A DNA stretch of 64,000 nucleotides from Ulvibacter litoralis (GCF_900102055.1 NZ_FNBA01000003.1:310001-374000), one strand, 5' to 3'; numbered from the stretch's first letter, positions 43,309 through 53,179 are shown. Numbers and translations: made by a program. Notes: a model not told the origin generated them from the sequence alone.

Positions 43309-45171
43309 TTAAGATTCAAGTTTTTCCATTAGTTCAAAATAGCGTTCCGTTTTGGTGTTTATTTTGTCTATTATTTTTTGAAGCTTTATAGATTGTTTGT
43401 CAATTTCATCGCCATCCCAATTTTCAGTGGCAAATTTATTTTGAAGCGTTTCGCGTTCTTTTTCAAGTTTCGCGATTTCTTTTTCAATTTTGCTGTATTC
43501 TTTTTGTTCGTTATAGCTAAGTTTTACTTTATCGTTGTTTGCTTTCCAATCGTTTTTAGGTTTCGCTTCTTCAAGTGCTTTTTCTTTCGGAGTGCTGTCC
43601 TCGTACGTTCTAAAATCTGAATAGTTTCCTGGAAAATCCTCCACTTCGCCGTCGCCTCTAAAAACAAATAAATGGTCTACGATTTTATCCATAAAGTACC
43701 TGTCGTGAGACACCACAAGCAAACAGCCTGGGAAATCCATTAAGAAACTCTCAAGAACATTTAGCGTAACAATATCAAGGTCGTTGGTAGGCTCATCGAG
43801 GATTAAAAAGTTGGGGTTTTTAATAAGAACAGTGCATAAATAGAGTCTTTTGCGTTCTCCACCACTTAGTTTCTCTACAAAGTCGTATTGTCTTTTTCTG
43901 TCAAAAAGGAAGCGCTCTAATAACTGCGCTGCCGAAATTTGTTTTCCTTTTTTCAGCGGAATATAATCACCAAACTCTCGAATTACGTCGATTACTTTCT
44001 GGCCTTCTTTAATGTTAATTCCCTTTTGGGTGTAGTATCCAAATTTTACTGTATCTCCAATAACCACCTTGCCTCCATCGGGTTTCATATTACCTGTTAG
44101 GATATTTAGAAATGTAGATTTTCCTGTTCCGTTTTTTCCGATAATTCCGATACGCTCCCCTTGGATGAAGTTGTATTCAAATTTGTTGAATAAGTCTTTG
44201 TCGCCAAACGACTTTGAAATTTTATGTAGTTCTACCACTTTGCTACCTAGACGTTCCATGTTGAGTTCTAATTGAACTTCATGATCGTTTCTACGTTGGT
44301 GGGCTTTGTTTTTTATGTCTTGAAAATCGTCTATACGCGATTTGCTTTTTGTGGTTCGCGCTTTAGGTTGGCGACGCATCCATTCAAGCTCTTTTTTGTA
44401 AAGCTGTTTTGCTTTGCCTGTTTCGGTGGTTTGGGTTTCAATACGAGCTTCCCTTTTTTCAAGGTAGTAGCTGTAGTTTCCTTTATAGCTGTATAGGTTA
44501 CCTTCGTCAAGCTCTACAATTTCATTACAAACACGTTCTAAGAAATAACGGTCGTGCGTCACCATGAAAAGTGTGAAATTTTCTTTTGCGAAAAGTGCTT
44601 CTAACCATTCGATCATTTCTAGATCCAAGTGATTGGTAGGCTCATCCATTACTAATAAATCGGGTTGGGTGAGGAGTGCGTTGGCTAAGGCAAGACGTTT
44701 TTTTTGTCCACCACTTAAGTTTGCTACTTTTTGAGAAAGGTCGTCAAGTTTCAGTTTGGATAAAATTTGTTTATAGCGTGTTTCAAAATCCCAAGCATTA
44801 TGAGCATCCATTTGGTCAAAAGCATTTTGGTAGGCTTCAGAGTCGTTAGGGTTTTCAATGGCTTTTTCGTAGTTTTCTATAACTTTCAGAATAGGATTGT
44901 CTGCTAGAAAAATTGTTTCTTCAATCGTTTGCTTAGGGTCTAAGTTGGGTTCTTGCGATAAAAAAGCGACTTTTAAGCCTTTTCGATAGACAATATTTCC
45001 GGTATCTGGGTTGTCTAATCCAGAGAGCATGTTGAGCATGGATGTTTTTCCGGTTCCATTTTTAGCAACGAAGCCAATCTTTTGTCCGGCATTGATTCCG
45101 AAGGAAATATTTTGAAATAAAATACGTTCTCCAAATGATTTTGATATGTTTTCTACTGAAAGATAATTCAC
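43309..45171 (-). CDS. ABC-F family ATPase, Uup-like
   Basis: A 620-residue soluble protein with two ABC domains: Walker A GKNGTGKTSML/GKNGTGKSTFL, signatures LSGGQKKRLALA/LSGGERKRLYL, and Walker B LLVMDEPTNHLDL/FLILDEPTNDLDI. The interdomain linker (about 235-320) is charged and helical, and the C-terminal coiled coil (about 555-620) is the Uup type that binds DNA or ribosomes. ABC-F proteins act on ribosomes; Uup affects translation and DNA excision. The start is GTG (45171-45169). A TATTTTGC element about 10-15 bases further upstream is a likely -7. Confidence 0.93.
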   Translation of the reverse strand: MNYLSVENISKSFGERILFQNISFGINAGQKIGFVAKNGTGKTSMLNMLSGLDNPDTGNIVYRKGLKVAFLSQEPNLDPKQTIEETIFLADNPILKVIENYEKAIENPNDSEAYQNAFDQMDAHNAWDFETRYKQILSKLKLDDLSQKVANLSGGQKKRLALANALLTQPDLLVMDEPTNHLDLEMIEWLEALFAKENFTLFMVTHDRYFLERVCNEIVELDEGNLYSYKGNYSYYLEKREARIETQTTETGKAKQLYKKELEWMRRQPKARTTKSKSRIDDFQDIKNKAHQRRNDHEVQLELNMERLGSKVVELHKISKSFGDKDLFNKFEYNFIQGERIGIIGKNGTGKSTFLNILTGNMKPDGGKVVIGDTVKFGYYTQKGINIKEGQKVIDVIREFGDYIPLKKGKQISAAQLLERFLFDRKRQYDFVEKLSGGERKRLYLCTVLIKNPNFLILDEPTNDLDIVTLNVLESFLMDFPGCLLVVSHDRYFMDKIVDHLFVFRGDGEVEDFPGNYSDFRTYEDSTPKEKALEEAKPKNDWKANNDKVKLSYNEQKEYSKIEKEIAKLEKERETLQNKFATENWDGDEIDKQSIKLQKIIDKINTKTERYFELMEKLES

Positions 45172-45246
45172 AATATATTTTTTTGCAAAATAAAGAGAAA
45201 ATAACCACTTAAAATGAAATATGTTTTATTATTAGTTAGGTTGCGT

Positions 45247-45254
45247 TATATTTG
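45247..45254 (+). promoter_or_regulatory. -7 element of the polysaccharide export operon
   Basis: TATATTTG fits TAnnTTTG. It sits 24 bases before the ATG at 45279 and shows that an upstream in-frame TTG at 45252 lies inside the promoter and is not the start. The -33 position holds TTT rather than TTG. Confidence 0.6.
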
Positions 45255-45278
45255 CTTATTAACAACCCCTTGTTATCT

Positions 45279-46076
45279 ATGAAATCTACGTATTTATTAG
45301 TTTTTTTGCTTGTATTGGTGTGTTTTTCTTCTTGTATTTCTACAGAACAACTTACGTATTTACAAGAAAAAGAAAATAGTGTAGATAGTATCATTCCTAT
45401 TCGAAAATTACAAGAACCTTATCGTTTACAGATAAACGATCTTTTGAGTATTCGGGTAAAAGCTTTAGATCAAGAAACCGTTGGAATTTTTAATCCAATT
45501 AGTGATGGCAATTTAAATGCCACAGGGGAAGAAAAATTATATAATGATGGATTTGTAGTAAATTCTCATGGGGAAATTCGAATTCCTAGTTTGGGAAACT
45601 TACAAGTTTTAGGCTATACAGTAGAAGAAGTTCGAGAAGAAATTGAAAAACGATTGTTGGCAGATTATTTTAAAGAAGAAGCGAATGTGTTTGTAACGGT
45701 TAAGTTGGCTGGGATTCGTTATACTATTAACGGGGAGATTAGTTCGCCAGGTTCAAACATTATTTATAGGGATCAGTTGTCTATTATGGAGGCTATTGCA
45801 AATAGTGGAGACATTACCTTAACAGGAGATCGTACTAATGTTGTGATTATTCGTCAATATCCACTTGGACAAAAAGTGCATCATATTGATTTAACATCTA
45901 TTGATGCTATGAAATCTCCCTACTACAATGTTCAGCCAAATGACTTAATACTCATTAATCCATTACCACAAAAATCAATAGGAACAGGAACAACAGGTTT
46001 GCAATCTTTTACTACTATTTTGTCTGTGGTAACTGCACTAACAACAACTGTTTTATTATTTATAAGCCTTAAGTAA
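45279..46076 (+). CDS. Wza-like polysaccharide export outer-membrane lipoprotein
   Basis: A 265-residue OPX protein. Residues 1-19 are a lipoprotein signal with lipidated Cys19 (CFSSC). The polysaccharide-export domain (YRLQINDLLSIRVKALDQETVGIF) is followed by a SLBB domain (GIRYTINGEISSPGSN) and a C-terminal hydrophobic helix (FTTILSVVTALTTTVLLFI) that probably crosses the membrane. It forms the channel for polymer exit. Its stop codon abuts the ATG of the Wzc-like gene. The polymer is made by enzymes encoded further downstream. Confidence 0.93.
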   Translation: MKSTYLLVFLLVLVCFSSCISTEQLTYLQEKENSVDSIIPIRKLQEPYRLQINDLLSIRVKALDQETVGIFNPISDGNLNATGEEKLYNDGFVVNSHGEIRIPSLGNLQVLGYTVEEVREEIEKRLLADYFKEEANVFVTVKLAGIRYTINGEISSPGSNIIYRDQLSIMEAIANSGDITLTGDRTNVVIIRQYPLGQKVHHIDLTSIDAMKSPYYNVQPNDLILINPLPQKSIGTGTTGLQSFTTILSVVTALTTTVLLFISLK

Positions 46077-48530
46077 ATGAGTGAAGAATTTGAAATAAAC
46101 GAAGTTCACACCACCTTTGATTTTAAAGGCTTTCTATTTAAATTATTGCGTTTTTGGCCTTTATTTTTAGTGTCATTTGTTATCGCTTTTGGGGTTGCAC
46201 GTTATATCAATGTGAGGAAGTTGCCTGTTTATCAAATGGGAAATATGATCTCCATTAAAGACGATCAGAATCCTTTTTTTACGAGTAATACGAGTTTGAC
46301 CTTCAATTGGGGAGGAACTACAGATAAGGTAAATACAGCCATTATAACACTGCGATCTCGTTCGCACAATGAGCATGTCGTAGAACGATTACAATATTAT
46401 TTGGAATATAAAAAGCAGGGAGAATATCAAATTGTAGATGCTTATAAACAAACTCCTTTTTTTGTAAAAGTAGATACTTCTAAAGCTCAAATTTTAAACA
46501 AACAATTTACGGTTGTTTTTAAGGATTCGGTTACATTTAACTTGAAGACCACGTTTCTTGATGGAGCGGCAACACTTCAGAATTATAATACAAAAGAAAA
46601 ATCTAGTCGTTATTTTGAAGCAGCAAATTTTGATAAAGACTATAAGTTTGGTGATAAGATAACGTTACCTTTTTTTAGTGGAACATTTGTTCCTAACCCT
46701 GAGTTAGCTGTGTCGCCCGGAGCCACTTATTATTTTAATTTTAGGGAGTTTGATGGCGTTGTAAAACGATTTAATGGAATAAATGTAAGTCCAGAATCTA
46801 AAGGGTCGTCGGTAATCCGATTACGTTTAACAGGGTATAATAAAGCAAAGTTGGTAGATTATTTAAATACTTCTGTAGCTGTATTGAGTGAGAACATGTT
46901 AGAGCGTAAAAACTTGTTCGCTACCAAGACCATTGCTTTTATCGATAGTAGTTTAACAAAAAAATCGGTAGAAGTAATTAATGCAGAAGATGAATTAAAT
47001 GCTTTTAAGAATAAAAATGCAATTTTTGATTTAGATCTTGAAGGACTTGACTTGAACGGAAAGCTAAACGATTTAGATTTGCGAAAAGAAGGAGTAGGTC
47101 AAGAACTAAACTATTACACCGTATTAGAAACATACTTGTTAGGAAGATCTGATTATAGAAATGTGCCAGCGCCATCTGTAGCTGGGATTTCAGAAAATAG
47201 TATCTCTGCTTCAGTCTCTAAGATTGTAGTTCTAGCTGAAGAGCGAAATAGGTTGCAATATTCTTATAAAGAGGGCGCTCCTGTTTTTGCAGACATCGAT
47301 CGTAAAATTGACGCCGTTAAAAATGTTTTACTAGAAAACATAAAATCTTCCAAGCAGCTTAAAAGCCAAGAGTTAGCATCGATTAAAAGAGATATTTCTA
47401 AATACGAAGGGCAGATTAAAAAATTACCAAAAGAGCAACAAGAATTATTGAAAATTGAAAGAAGGTACAATTTAAGTCAAGGTTCATACAATTTGTTTTT
47501 ATCCAAACGAAGTGAGGCAGGGCTAGTTAAGGCGGCCAATGTGAGTGATGTGCTTATTATAGATTCGGCTAAAGATACAGGTGGTGGGCAAGTTGGACCA
47601 AACACACGACTCAACAATGTGATGGCTACTATGTTTGGTTTTTTAGTTCCTTTTCTTTTTGTCTTTTTAATAGTATTTTTTGACACTAAAATTCATACAA
47701 TAAAAGACATACAAAGACTTTCTAGGATACCAATTTTAGGGGCTATAGGGAAGAGTCCTGTAGATGGTAATTTAGCTGTTCTTGATAAGTCAAAATCGGC
47801 TATTGCGGAATCATTTAGGGCGATACGCTCCAGCCTGCAATTTATTTATAAAAAACAAGGAGTTGAAGGTGCGAAAACGGTATTGATAACATCTTCTGTA
47901 AGTGGAGAGGGGAAGACATTCTGTTCTATTAATATAGCATCTGTTTTTGCATTAAGTGAAAAGAAAACAATTTTAGTAGGATTGGACCTTAGGAAGCCTA
48001 AAATTTTCGGAGATTTTAATTTAGATAATTCTATTGGAGTTGTAAATTATTTAATTGGAGATAAAGATTTAAACAATGTTATTCAAAAAACTCAAGTAGC
48101 GCATTTGGATATCATTTCTTCAGGTCCCATTCCTCCAAATCCTTCAGAATTATTAATGGGGGAACGAATGGAAGAACTTATAGGTCAATTGAAAACTAAG
48201 TACGATTATATCATTTTAGATTCACCACCATTAGGTTTAGTTGCAGATTCATTAGAATTAATGAAGTTTGCTGATGCAACTATTTATATGGTTCGACAAA
48301 ACTATACTCGAAGAGGAATGTTTTCTTTAATTAACGAGAAATATAAAAAAGGCGAAGTTACTAACTTAAGTTTCTTGTTAAACTTTTTTGAAGAAAAAGG
48401 GAAATACGGCTACGGCTATGGTTACGGTTATGGGGGCTATGGTTATGGTGCTTATGGAAACGGCTACCATGAAACTGAACAGAAGTTATCTTTTCTAGGT
48501 AAAATTAAGAAGCTGTTTGGGCGCAAGTAG
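46077..48530 (+). CDS. Wzc-like polysaccharide co-polymerase with BY-kinase domain
   Basis: An 817-residue inner-membrane protein. It has two membrane segments (about 27-44 and 518-540) flanking a large periplasmic Wzz-type domain with coiled coils, then a cytoplasmic bacterial tyrosine kinase: Walker A ITSSVSGEGKTF, Walker A' VGLDLRKP and Walker B YIILDSPPLGLVADS. The tail is a Tyr/Gly-rich cluster (YGYGYGYGYGGYGYG, near residue 780-800), the usual autophosphorylation site of this family. It controls polymer length and export with Wza. BY-kinases usually partner with Wzy polymerases, but here the downstream exporter is ABC-type. Confidence 0.94.
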   Translation: MSEEFEINEVHTTFDFKGFLFKLLRFWPLFLVSFVIAFGVARYINVRKLPVYQMGNMISIKDDQNPFFTSNTSLTFNWGGTTDKVNTAIITLRSRSHNEHVVERLQYYLEYKKQGEYQIVDAYKQTPFFVKVDTSKAQILNKQFTVVFKDSVTFNLKTTFLDGAATLQNYNTKEKSSRYFEAANFDKDYKFGDKITLPFFSGTFVPNPELAVSPGATYYFNFREFDGVVKRFNGINVSPESKGSSVIRLRLTGYNKAKLVDYLNTSVAVLSENMLERKNLFATKTIAFIDSSLTKKSVEVINAEDELNAFKNKNAIFDLDLEGLDLNGKLNDLDLRKEGVGQELNYYTVLETYLLGRSDYRNVPAPSVAGISENSISASVSKIVVLAEERNRLQYSYKEGAPVFADIDRKIDAVKNVLLENIKSSKQLKSQELASIKRDISKYEGQIKKLPKEQQELLKIERRYNLSQGSYNLFLSKRSEAGLVKAANVSDVLIIDSAKDTGGGQVGPNTRLNNVMATMFGFLVPFLFVFLIVFFDTKIHTIKDIQRLSRIPILGAIGKSPVDGNLAVLDKSKSAIAESFRAIRSSLQFIYKKQGVEGAKTVLITSSVSGEGKTFCSINIASVFALSEKKTILVGLDLRKPKIFGDFNLDNSIGVVNYLIGDKDLNNVIQKTQVAHLDIISSGPIPPNPSELLMGERMEELIGQLKTKYDYIILDSPPLGLVADSLELMKFADATIYMVRQNYTRRGMFSLINEKYKKGEVTNLSFLLNFFEEKGKYGYGYGYGYGGYGYGAYGNGYHETEQKLSFLGKIKKLFGRK

Positions 48531-48609
48531 TGATTGGCTAATGAATTGAAATAACTGAGTATTGATTAACAGGTAGCTGTAATTAGCGACCAGTATTTTG
48601 ATAGTAATG

Positions 48610-48639
48610 TTGCTGTTTGTTATAAAAGCTTTAATTTTG
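48610..48639 (+). promoter_or_regulatory. Consensus promoter for the sugar-precursor operon
   Basis: TTG (48610-48612), exactly 19 bases, then TAATTTTG (48632-48639): an exact match to the Bacteroidota consensus. It lies in the 216-base gap after the Wzc gene, so the genes from 48747 onward have a separate start site with an mRNA leader of about 100 bases. A short hairpin of GAAGAAA/TTTCTTC lies just before the ATG. Confidence 0.72.
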
Positions 48640-48746
48640 CCGTTTAATGAGGATTGGTTATGCTCAATTGAAGCGATTTATTGTGTTTAAGGTAATTCCA
48701 AAAAAAGAAGAAATTTTTTATTTTCTTCAATCTAAGTATTAGAATA

Positions 48747-50033
48747 ATGAAAAAAAATCCCACGATTGCAATTATTGGTTTAGGATATGTAGGCTTGCCT
48801 TTAGCGGTAGCATTTGCAGAAAAATACCACGTAATAGGTTTTGATATTAACGATCAGCGTATTGCAGAACTCAACAGAGGTGAAGATCATACATTAGAAG
48901 TTTCTAGTGAACATTTAAAATCTGTTTTAACAGTTTTAGAGAATAAAGGGTTAACTATCACTAAAGATATAGCTCTTTTAGCTAAAGCTACTGTTTATAT
49001 TGTTACAGTTCCAACCCCTACTAATAAGTACAATCAACCCGTTTTAATTCCGCTTGAAAAAGCAAGTGAAACGGTTGGAAATGTTCTTAAAAAAGGAGAT
49101 GTTGTTGTATACGAATCTACTGTATATCCTGGGGTAACAGAAGATATTTGCGTTCCTATTCTTGAAAACGTTTCAGGAATGGTATTTAATACAGACTTTT
49201 ATGCAGGGTATTCGCCAGAACGAATAAATCCGGGAGATAAAGAACATACCGTAACAAAAATATTAAAAGTTACTTCTGGTTCTACTCCAGAAATAGCAAA
49301 ATATGTTGATGATTTATATGCATCAATTATAACAGCTGGAACTCACATGGCACCTACAATTAAGGTTGCTGAAGCAGCAAAGGTGATTGAAAATTCGCAA
49401 CGTGATATTAATATTGCTTTTGTAAACGAATTATCTAAGATTTTTAGATTGTTAGATATTAATACGCAAGACGTTCTTGAAGCTGCAGGGACGAAGTGGA
49501 ACTTCTTAAAGTTTTCACCAGGATTGGTAGGAGGACATTGTATTGGGGTTGATCCTTATTATTTAGCTCAAAAAGCAATAGAAGAAGGGTATAATCCAGA
49601 AATTATACTAGCAGGACGTCGAATGAATGATGCGATGGGAAGTTATGTAGCTCATGAGACTATAAAACTAATGATTCAGAAGGATGCGAAAGTAAAGAAC
49701 GGAAATGTTCTTGTATTGGGTATTACCTTCAAAGAAAACTGTCCAGATATTCGTAATAGTAAAGTGATAGATGTAATTTCTGAACTTCGGAAATTTAATC
49801 TTAATGTAGATGTATACGATCCATGGGCAAATGTTTCCGAAGTAGAGAAAGAATTTGATATTTCCTTACTTTCTGAAACAAAACAATTAAAAGATAATTA
49901 CGATGCTATTATATTAACGGTAGCACATAAAGAATTTAATACTTTCGAAATCGAAAAGTTTACTGCTGAAAAATCAGTAGTATTTGATGTAAAATCTTTC
50001 TTTCCAAAAGAAAAAACAGACGGCAGACTATAA
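48747..50033 (+). CDS. UDP-N-acetylhexosamine 6-dehydrogenase, TviB/WbpA-like
   Basis: A 428-residue nucleotide-sugar dehydrogenase. It has the NAD-binding GLGYVGLPLAVAFAEKY, the SPERINPGD motif, the catalytic Cys in GGHCIGVDPYY, and a C-terminal UDP-binding domain (GITFKENCPDIRNSKV). It should oxidise UDP-GalNAc (or UDP-GlcNAc) at C6 to the uronic acid, using two NAD+. With the WbpP-like epimerase, which overlaps its stop by one base, it forms the route UDP-GlcNAc to UDP-GalNAc to UDP-GalNAcA. The exact substrate is inferred from that pairing. Confidence 0.92.
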   Translation: MKKNPTIAIIGLGYVGLPLAVAFAEKYHVIGFDINDQRIAELNRGEDHTLEVSSEHLKSVLTVLENKGLTITKDIALLAKATVYIVTVPTPTNKYNQPVLIPLEKASETVGNVLKKGDVVVYESTVYPGVTEDICVPILENVSGMVFNTDFYAGYSPERINPGDKEHTVTKILKVTSGSTPEIAKYVDDLYASIITAGTHMAPTIKVAEAAKVIENSQRDINIAFVNELSKIFRLLDINTQDVLEAAGTKWNFLKFSPGLVGGHCIGVDPYYLAQKAIEEGYNPEIILAGRRMNDAMGSYVAHETIKLMIQKDAKVKNGNVLVLGITFKENCPDIRNSKVIDVISELRKFNLNVDVYDPWANVSEVEKEFDISLLSETKQLKDNYDAIILTVAHKEFNTFEIEKFTAEKSVVFDVKSFFPKEKTDGRL

Positions 50034-51013
50034 TGTTTAAAACACCCTATCATACCCACGACCTTTCAGAATACAGTTTTCTAGTAACAGGAGGAGCAGG
50101 TTTCATTGGTTCAAACTTAACAACCTATTTATTAAAATACGGAGCTAAAAAAGTTAGAGTCCTGGATAACTTAGCAACAGGATCTATTGCTAATTTTTCA
50201 GAATTTAAAGACCATCCTGCGTTCGAATTTCTCGAAGGAGATATTAGAGATGTAGCAACCTGTGCAAAAGCAATGGAAGGTATTGATTATGTATCACATC
50301 AAGCGGCTTTAGGTTCAGTGCCAAGGTCTATTAATGATCCAGCAACGTCTAATGAAGTAAATGTATCTGGATTTCTAAATATGTTAATCGCACAAAAGGA
50401 TAGCCCAAGTGTAAAGCGTTTGGTGTATGCGGCATCAAGTTCTACCTATGGAGATAGTCCTTCATTGCCTAAAGTTGAAGATAAAATAGGGAAACCCTTG
50501 TCTCCATATGCAGTAACAAAATTGGTTAATGAATTGTATGCAGATGTGTTTCACAAAACATACGGTACAGAAACGATTGGATTGCGGTATTTTAATGTTT
50601 TTGGACCTAAGCAAAGTCCAACTGGGGCCTACGCAGCAGTAATTCCATTATTTATGCAGGCTTTGGTTGATAATCAAGCACCAACAATGAATGGAGATGG
50701 TGAGCAGACACGTGATTTTACGTATGTAGAAAATGCAGTGCAAGCAAATGTAAGAGCTCTATTTGCACCTAAAGAGGCAGTAAATGAAGTCTTTAATATT
50801 GCCTTCGGAAAACGCATTAGTTTAAATACACTTTGGAGTAGTTTACGAGAGATTTCAGGTAAAAATATTGAGCCTAATTATGGGCCAAATCGTAGAGGAG
50901 ATGTTCGCGATTCATTGGCAAATATTGATAAAGCTAAAGAGTTGATGGGGTACAATCCCTTGTTTTCTGTGCAAGATGGGATGAAAATTACGTGGGAAAA
51001 ATTTAAAGGATAA
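50033..51013 (+). CDS. UDP-GlcNAc C4-epimerase, WbpP/TviC-like
   Basis: A 326-residue short-chain dehydrogenase. TGGAGFIGSN binds NAD, and the YAVTK motif carries the catalytic Tyr and Lys. The segment SHQAALGSVPRSINDP and ASSSTYGDSPSLPKVED are close to the WbpP/TviC family, which interconverts UDP-GlcNAc and UDP-GalNAc. Coupling by TAATG to the dehydrogenase before it and the Wzm gene after it places it in the same operon. It contains the last CTTCGGAA motif (50803) before the motif-poor glycosyltransferase region. Confidence 0.92.
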   Translation: MFKTPYHTHDLSEYSFLVTGGAGFIGSNLTTYLLKYGAKKVRVLDNLATGSIANFSEFKDHPAFEFLEGDIRDVATCAKAMEGIDYVSHQAALGSVPRSINDPATSNEVNVSGFLNMLIAQKDSPSVKRLVYAASSSTYGDSPSLPKVEDKIGKPLSPYAVTKLVNELYADVFHKTYGTETIGLRYFNVFGPKQSPTGAYAAVIPLFMQALVDNQAPTMNGDGEQTRDFTYVENAVQANVRALFAPKEAVNEVFNIAFGKRISLNTLWSSLREISGKNIEPNYGPNRRGDVRDSLANIDKAKELMGYNPLFSVQDGMKITWEKFKG

Positions 51014-51873
51014 TGAATAGTGATGATAAATGGCTTTATGAAATTTCTTCTAAACATAAATTAATAAATTTTAATTTTAAGGAAATATGGAGGTATCGCG
51101 ATTTGATACTTCTTTTTGTAAAGCGCGACATTACTACTGTCTACAAACAAACTATTTTAGGACCACTTTGGTATTTAATCCAGCCTCTATTTACATCGGT
51201 AATATTTACCTTGGTATTTAATAATTTGGGGAGTATTTCGACAGGGAATATACCTCCGTTTTTGTTTAATTTGGCAGGTATAACTGCTTGGAATTATTTT
51301 ACTGCTTGCCTTAATGGTACATCAAATACTTTTAGAGGAAACGCTGGAATTTTTGGAAAAGTCTATTTTCCAAGGGTTATTACACCTATTTCCGTTACCA
51401 TTTCTAACCTCTTCAAGTTTGGGATTCAATTAATCATATTTGGAGTGTTTTACCTTTATTATGTGTTTAGCGGGGCTGACCTTGGTGTGACTTCTAATTT
51501 ATTTCTTTTCCCAGTGTATGTAATAATGATTGCTTTGTTAGGGTTGGGGATAGGAATGACTGTGTCTGCAATGACTACCAAGTATAGAGATTTAACGGTT
51601 TTGGTTGGTTTTGCAACAACATTGTTAATGTATATTTCTGCGGTGCCTTATCCTTTAAGTGAAGCTAGAAAAAAACTACCCGAATGGGTAGCAGATATAG
51701 TTGCTTATAATCCAGTAACACAGATAATAGAAGGATTTAGATATATGCTCTTAAATACAGGAACCTTTAGTTGGTTAGGGTTCTTTTATACACTTTTTAT
51801 ATGTGTCTCACTTTTTTTAATTGGGTTAATTATATTTAACAGAACTGAAAAAACGTTTATAGATACTGTTTAA
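51013..51873 (+). CDS. ABC-2 polysaccharide exporter permease, Wzm/TagG-like
   Basis: A 286-residue integral membrane protein with six hydrophobic segments, of the ABC2_membrane family used for O-antigen, teichoic acid and capsule export. The N-terminal RYRDLILLFVKRDITTVYKQTILGPLWY is split here as the amphipathic interface helix and RDITTVYKQTILGP. It pairs with the Wzt ATPase encoded 42 bases downstream. It is coupled by TAATG to the epimerase. Such exporters carry finished, lipid-linked polymers across the inner membrane, so polymerisation here should be cytoplasmic. Confidence 0.92.
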   Translation: MNSDDKWLYEISSKHKLINFNFKEIWRYRDLILLFVKRDITTVYKQTILGPLWYLIQPLFTSVIFTLVFNNLGSISTGNIPPFLFNLAGITAWNYFTACLNGTSNTFRGNAGIFGKVYFPRVITPISVTISNLFKFGIQLIIFGVFYLYYVFSGADLGVTSNLFLFPVYVIMIALLGLGIGMTVSAMTTKYRDLTVLVGFATTLLMYISAVPYPLSEARKKLPEWVADIVAYNPVTQIIEGFRYMLLNTGTFSWLGFFYTLFICVSLFLIGLIIFNRTEKTFIDTV

Positions 51874-51915
51874 GAATAGGTCCTTAGAATCGAAAATTAT
51901 TTAAAAAAGAAGTAA

Positions 51916-53178
51916 ATGTCTGTTATTTTAATAGCTGAAAACATAAGCAAACAATACCGTCTGGGATTGGTAGGTACAGGTACGCTTGCACACGATTTAA
52001 ATAGGTTTTGGCATCGCATTCGAGGTAAAGAAGATCCATATTTGAAGGTTGGAGCTTTAAATGTTAGAAATGCCAAGGCTAGTAGTGATTATGTATGGGC
52101 CTTACAAGATATTAACTTTGAAGTGCAAAAAGGAGAGGTTCTTGGAATTATTGGTAGAAACGGTGCTGGTAAATCTACTTTACTTAAAATACTCTCTCGT
52201 GTTACAAGTCCTACAACAGGGGTTATTAAAACAAAAGGTCGTATTGCATCTTTGTTGGAAGTAGGAACAGGATTTCATTCTGAACTTACAGGGCGAGAGA
52301 ATATTTATTTAAATGGAGCAATTCTTGGAATGACAAAATCTGAAATTTCATCTAAAATTGATGAAATTGTTGCTTTTTCAGGTTGTGAAATGTATATCGA
52401 TACCCCTGTAAAACGATATAGTAGTGGGATGACCGTGCGTCTAGCCTTTGCAGTGGCGGCTCACTTAGAGCCAGATATTCTTATTATAGATGAGGTATTA
52501 GCTGTAGGTGATGTCGAATTTCAAAAAAAAGCTATAGGCAAAGTAAAAGAAATTAGTAAAGGAGAGGGACGAACTGTTTTGTTTGTTAGTCATGATATGA
52601 ATGCAATTTCTTTATTAACAGATCGTGTTCTGGTTTTAAAAAATGGAAAAGTCTCTTTTGAAGGAGAAACTGATTTAGCAATAAAAGAATACTTAAAGGG
52701 TGAATCTGAAGAACCTAATTATCATTTTGATGAGCAAATTGATTCACCAAAGATAAGGGAGATTTATATTGACACAAGTCTACCTAATAATATTCATGAG
52801 TTTGGTAAAAAACTAAAAATTAATTTTAAAGTTGAATTGCCATTTGGGGTTGATAATCTAGCTTTGTCCTTTCAGGTTATAGATGAGATTCAAGCTCCTA
52901 TTACACATTTGTGGCAAATAGATTCTCAATTTAATGTGAAACGTGAAAAAGGGGTGTATCTTTTTAGCTGTATCGTTGAAAAAAGTCGTTTATATATAGG
53001 TAATTATTCGTTACGGGTTTATCTTTCAGATTCAAAAAATAAAGAGAGGTTTGATTTTATAGATTCAGCTTGTAATTTTAAAATTGAAATGATTAAAAAT
53101 AAGAGGGACGATTACAATTGGGAACCAGGTTCGTGTAAGTACATTGAAGATTCTAAATGGGTTATAGAAAAGATATAA
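51916..53178 (+). CDS. ABC polysaccharide exporter ATPase, Wzt-like, with C-terminal binding domain
   Basis: A 420-residue protein. Residues about 1-250 are the ABC ATPase (Walker A GRNGAGKSTLL, signature RYSSGMTVRLAFAVAA, Walker B ILIIDEVLAVGD, H-loop VSHDM). Residues about 270-410 form an additional beta-sandwich domain like Wzt-C, which in known systems recognises the modified non-reducing end of the polymer. That domain, together with three methyltransferase genes immediately downstream, suggests that methylation marks the chain for export. Its own specificity is not predictable from the sequence. Confidence 0.92.
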   Translation: MSVILIAENISKQYRLGLVGTGTLAHDLNRFWHRIRGKEDPYLKVGALNVRNAKASSDYVWALQDINFEVQKGEVLGIIGRNGAGKSTLLKILSRVTSPTTGVIKTKGRIASLLEVGTGFHSELTGRENIYLNGAILGMTKSEISSKIDEIVAFSGCEMYIDTPVKRYSSGMTVRLAFAVAAHLEPDILIIDEVLAVGDVEFQKKAIGKVKEISKGEGRTVLFVSHDMNAISLLTDRVLVLKNGKVSFEGETDLAIKEYLKGESEEPNYHFDEQIDSPKIREIYIDTSLPNNIHEFGKKLKINFKVELPFGVDNLALSFQVIDEIQAPITHLWQIDSQFNVKREKGVYLFSCIVEKSRLYIGNYSLRVYLSDSKNKERFDFIDSACNFKIEMIKNKRDDYNWEPGSCKYIEDSKWVIEKI

Positions 53179-53179
53179 T

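Noticed and set aside
45252-45278. TTG start that would add nine residues to the Wza-like lipoprotein
   Set aside because: It lies inside the -7 promoter element TATATTTG, and the ATG at 45279 gives a proper lipoprotein signal peptide.
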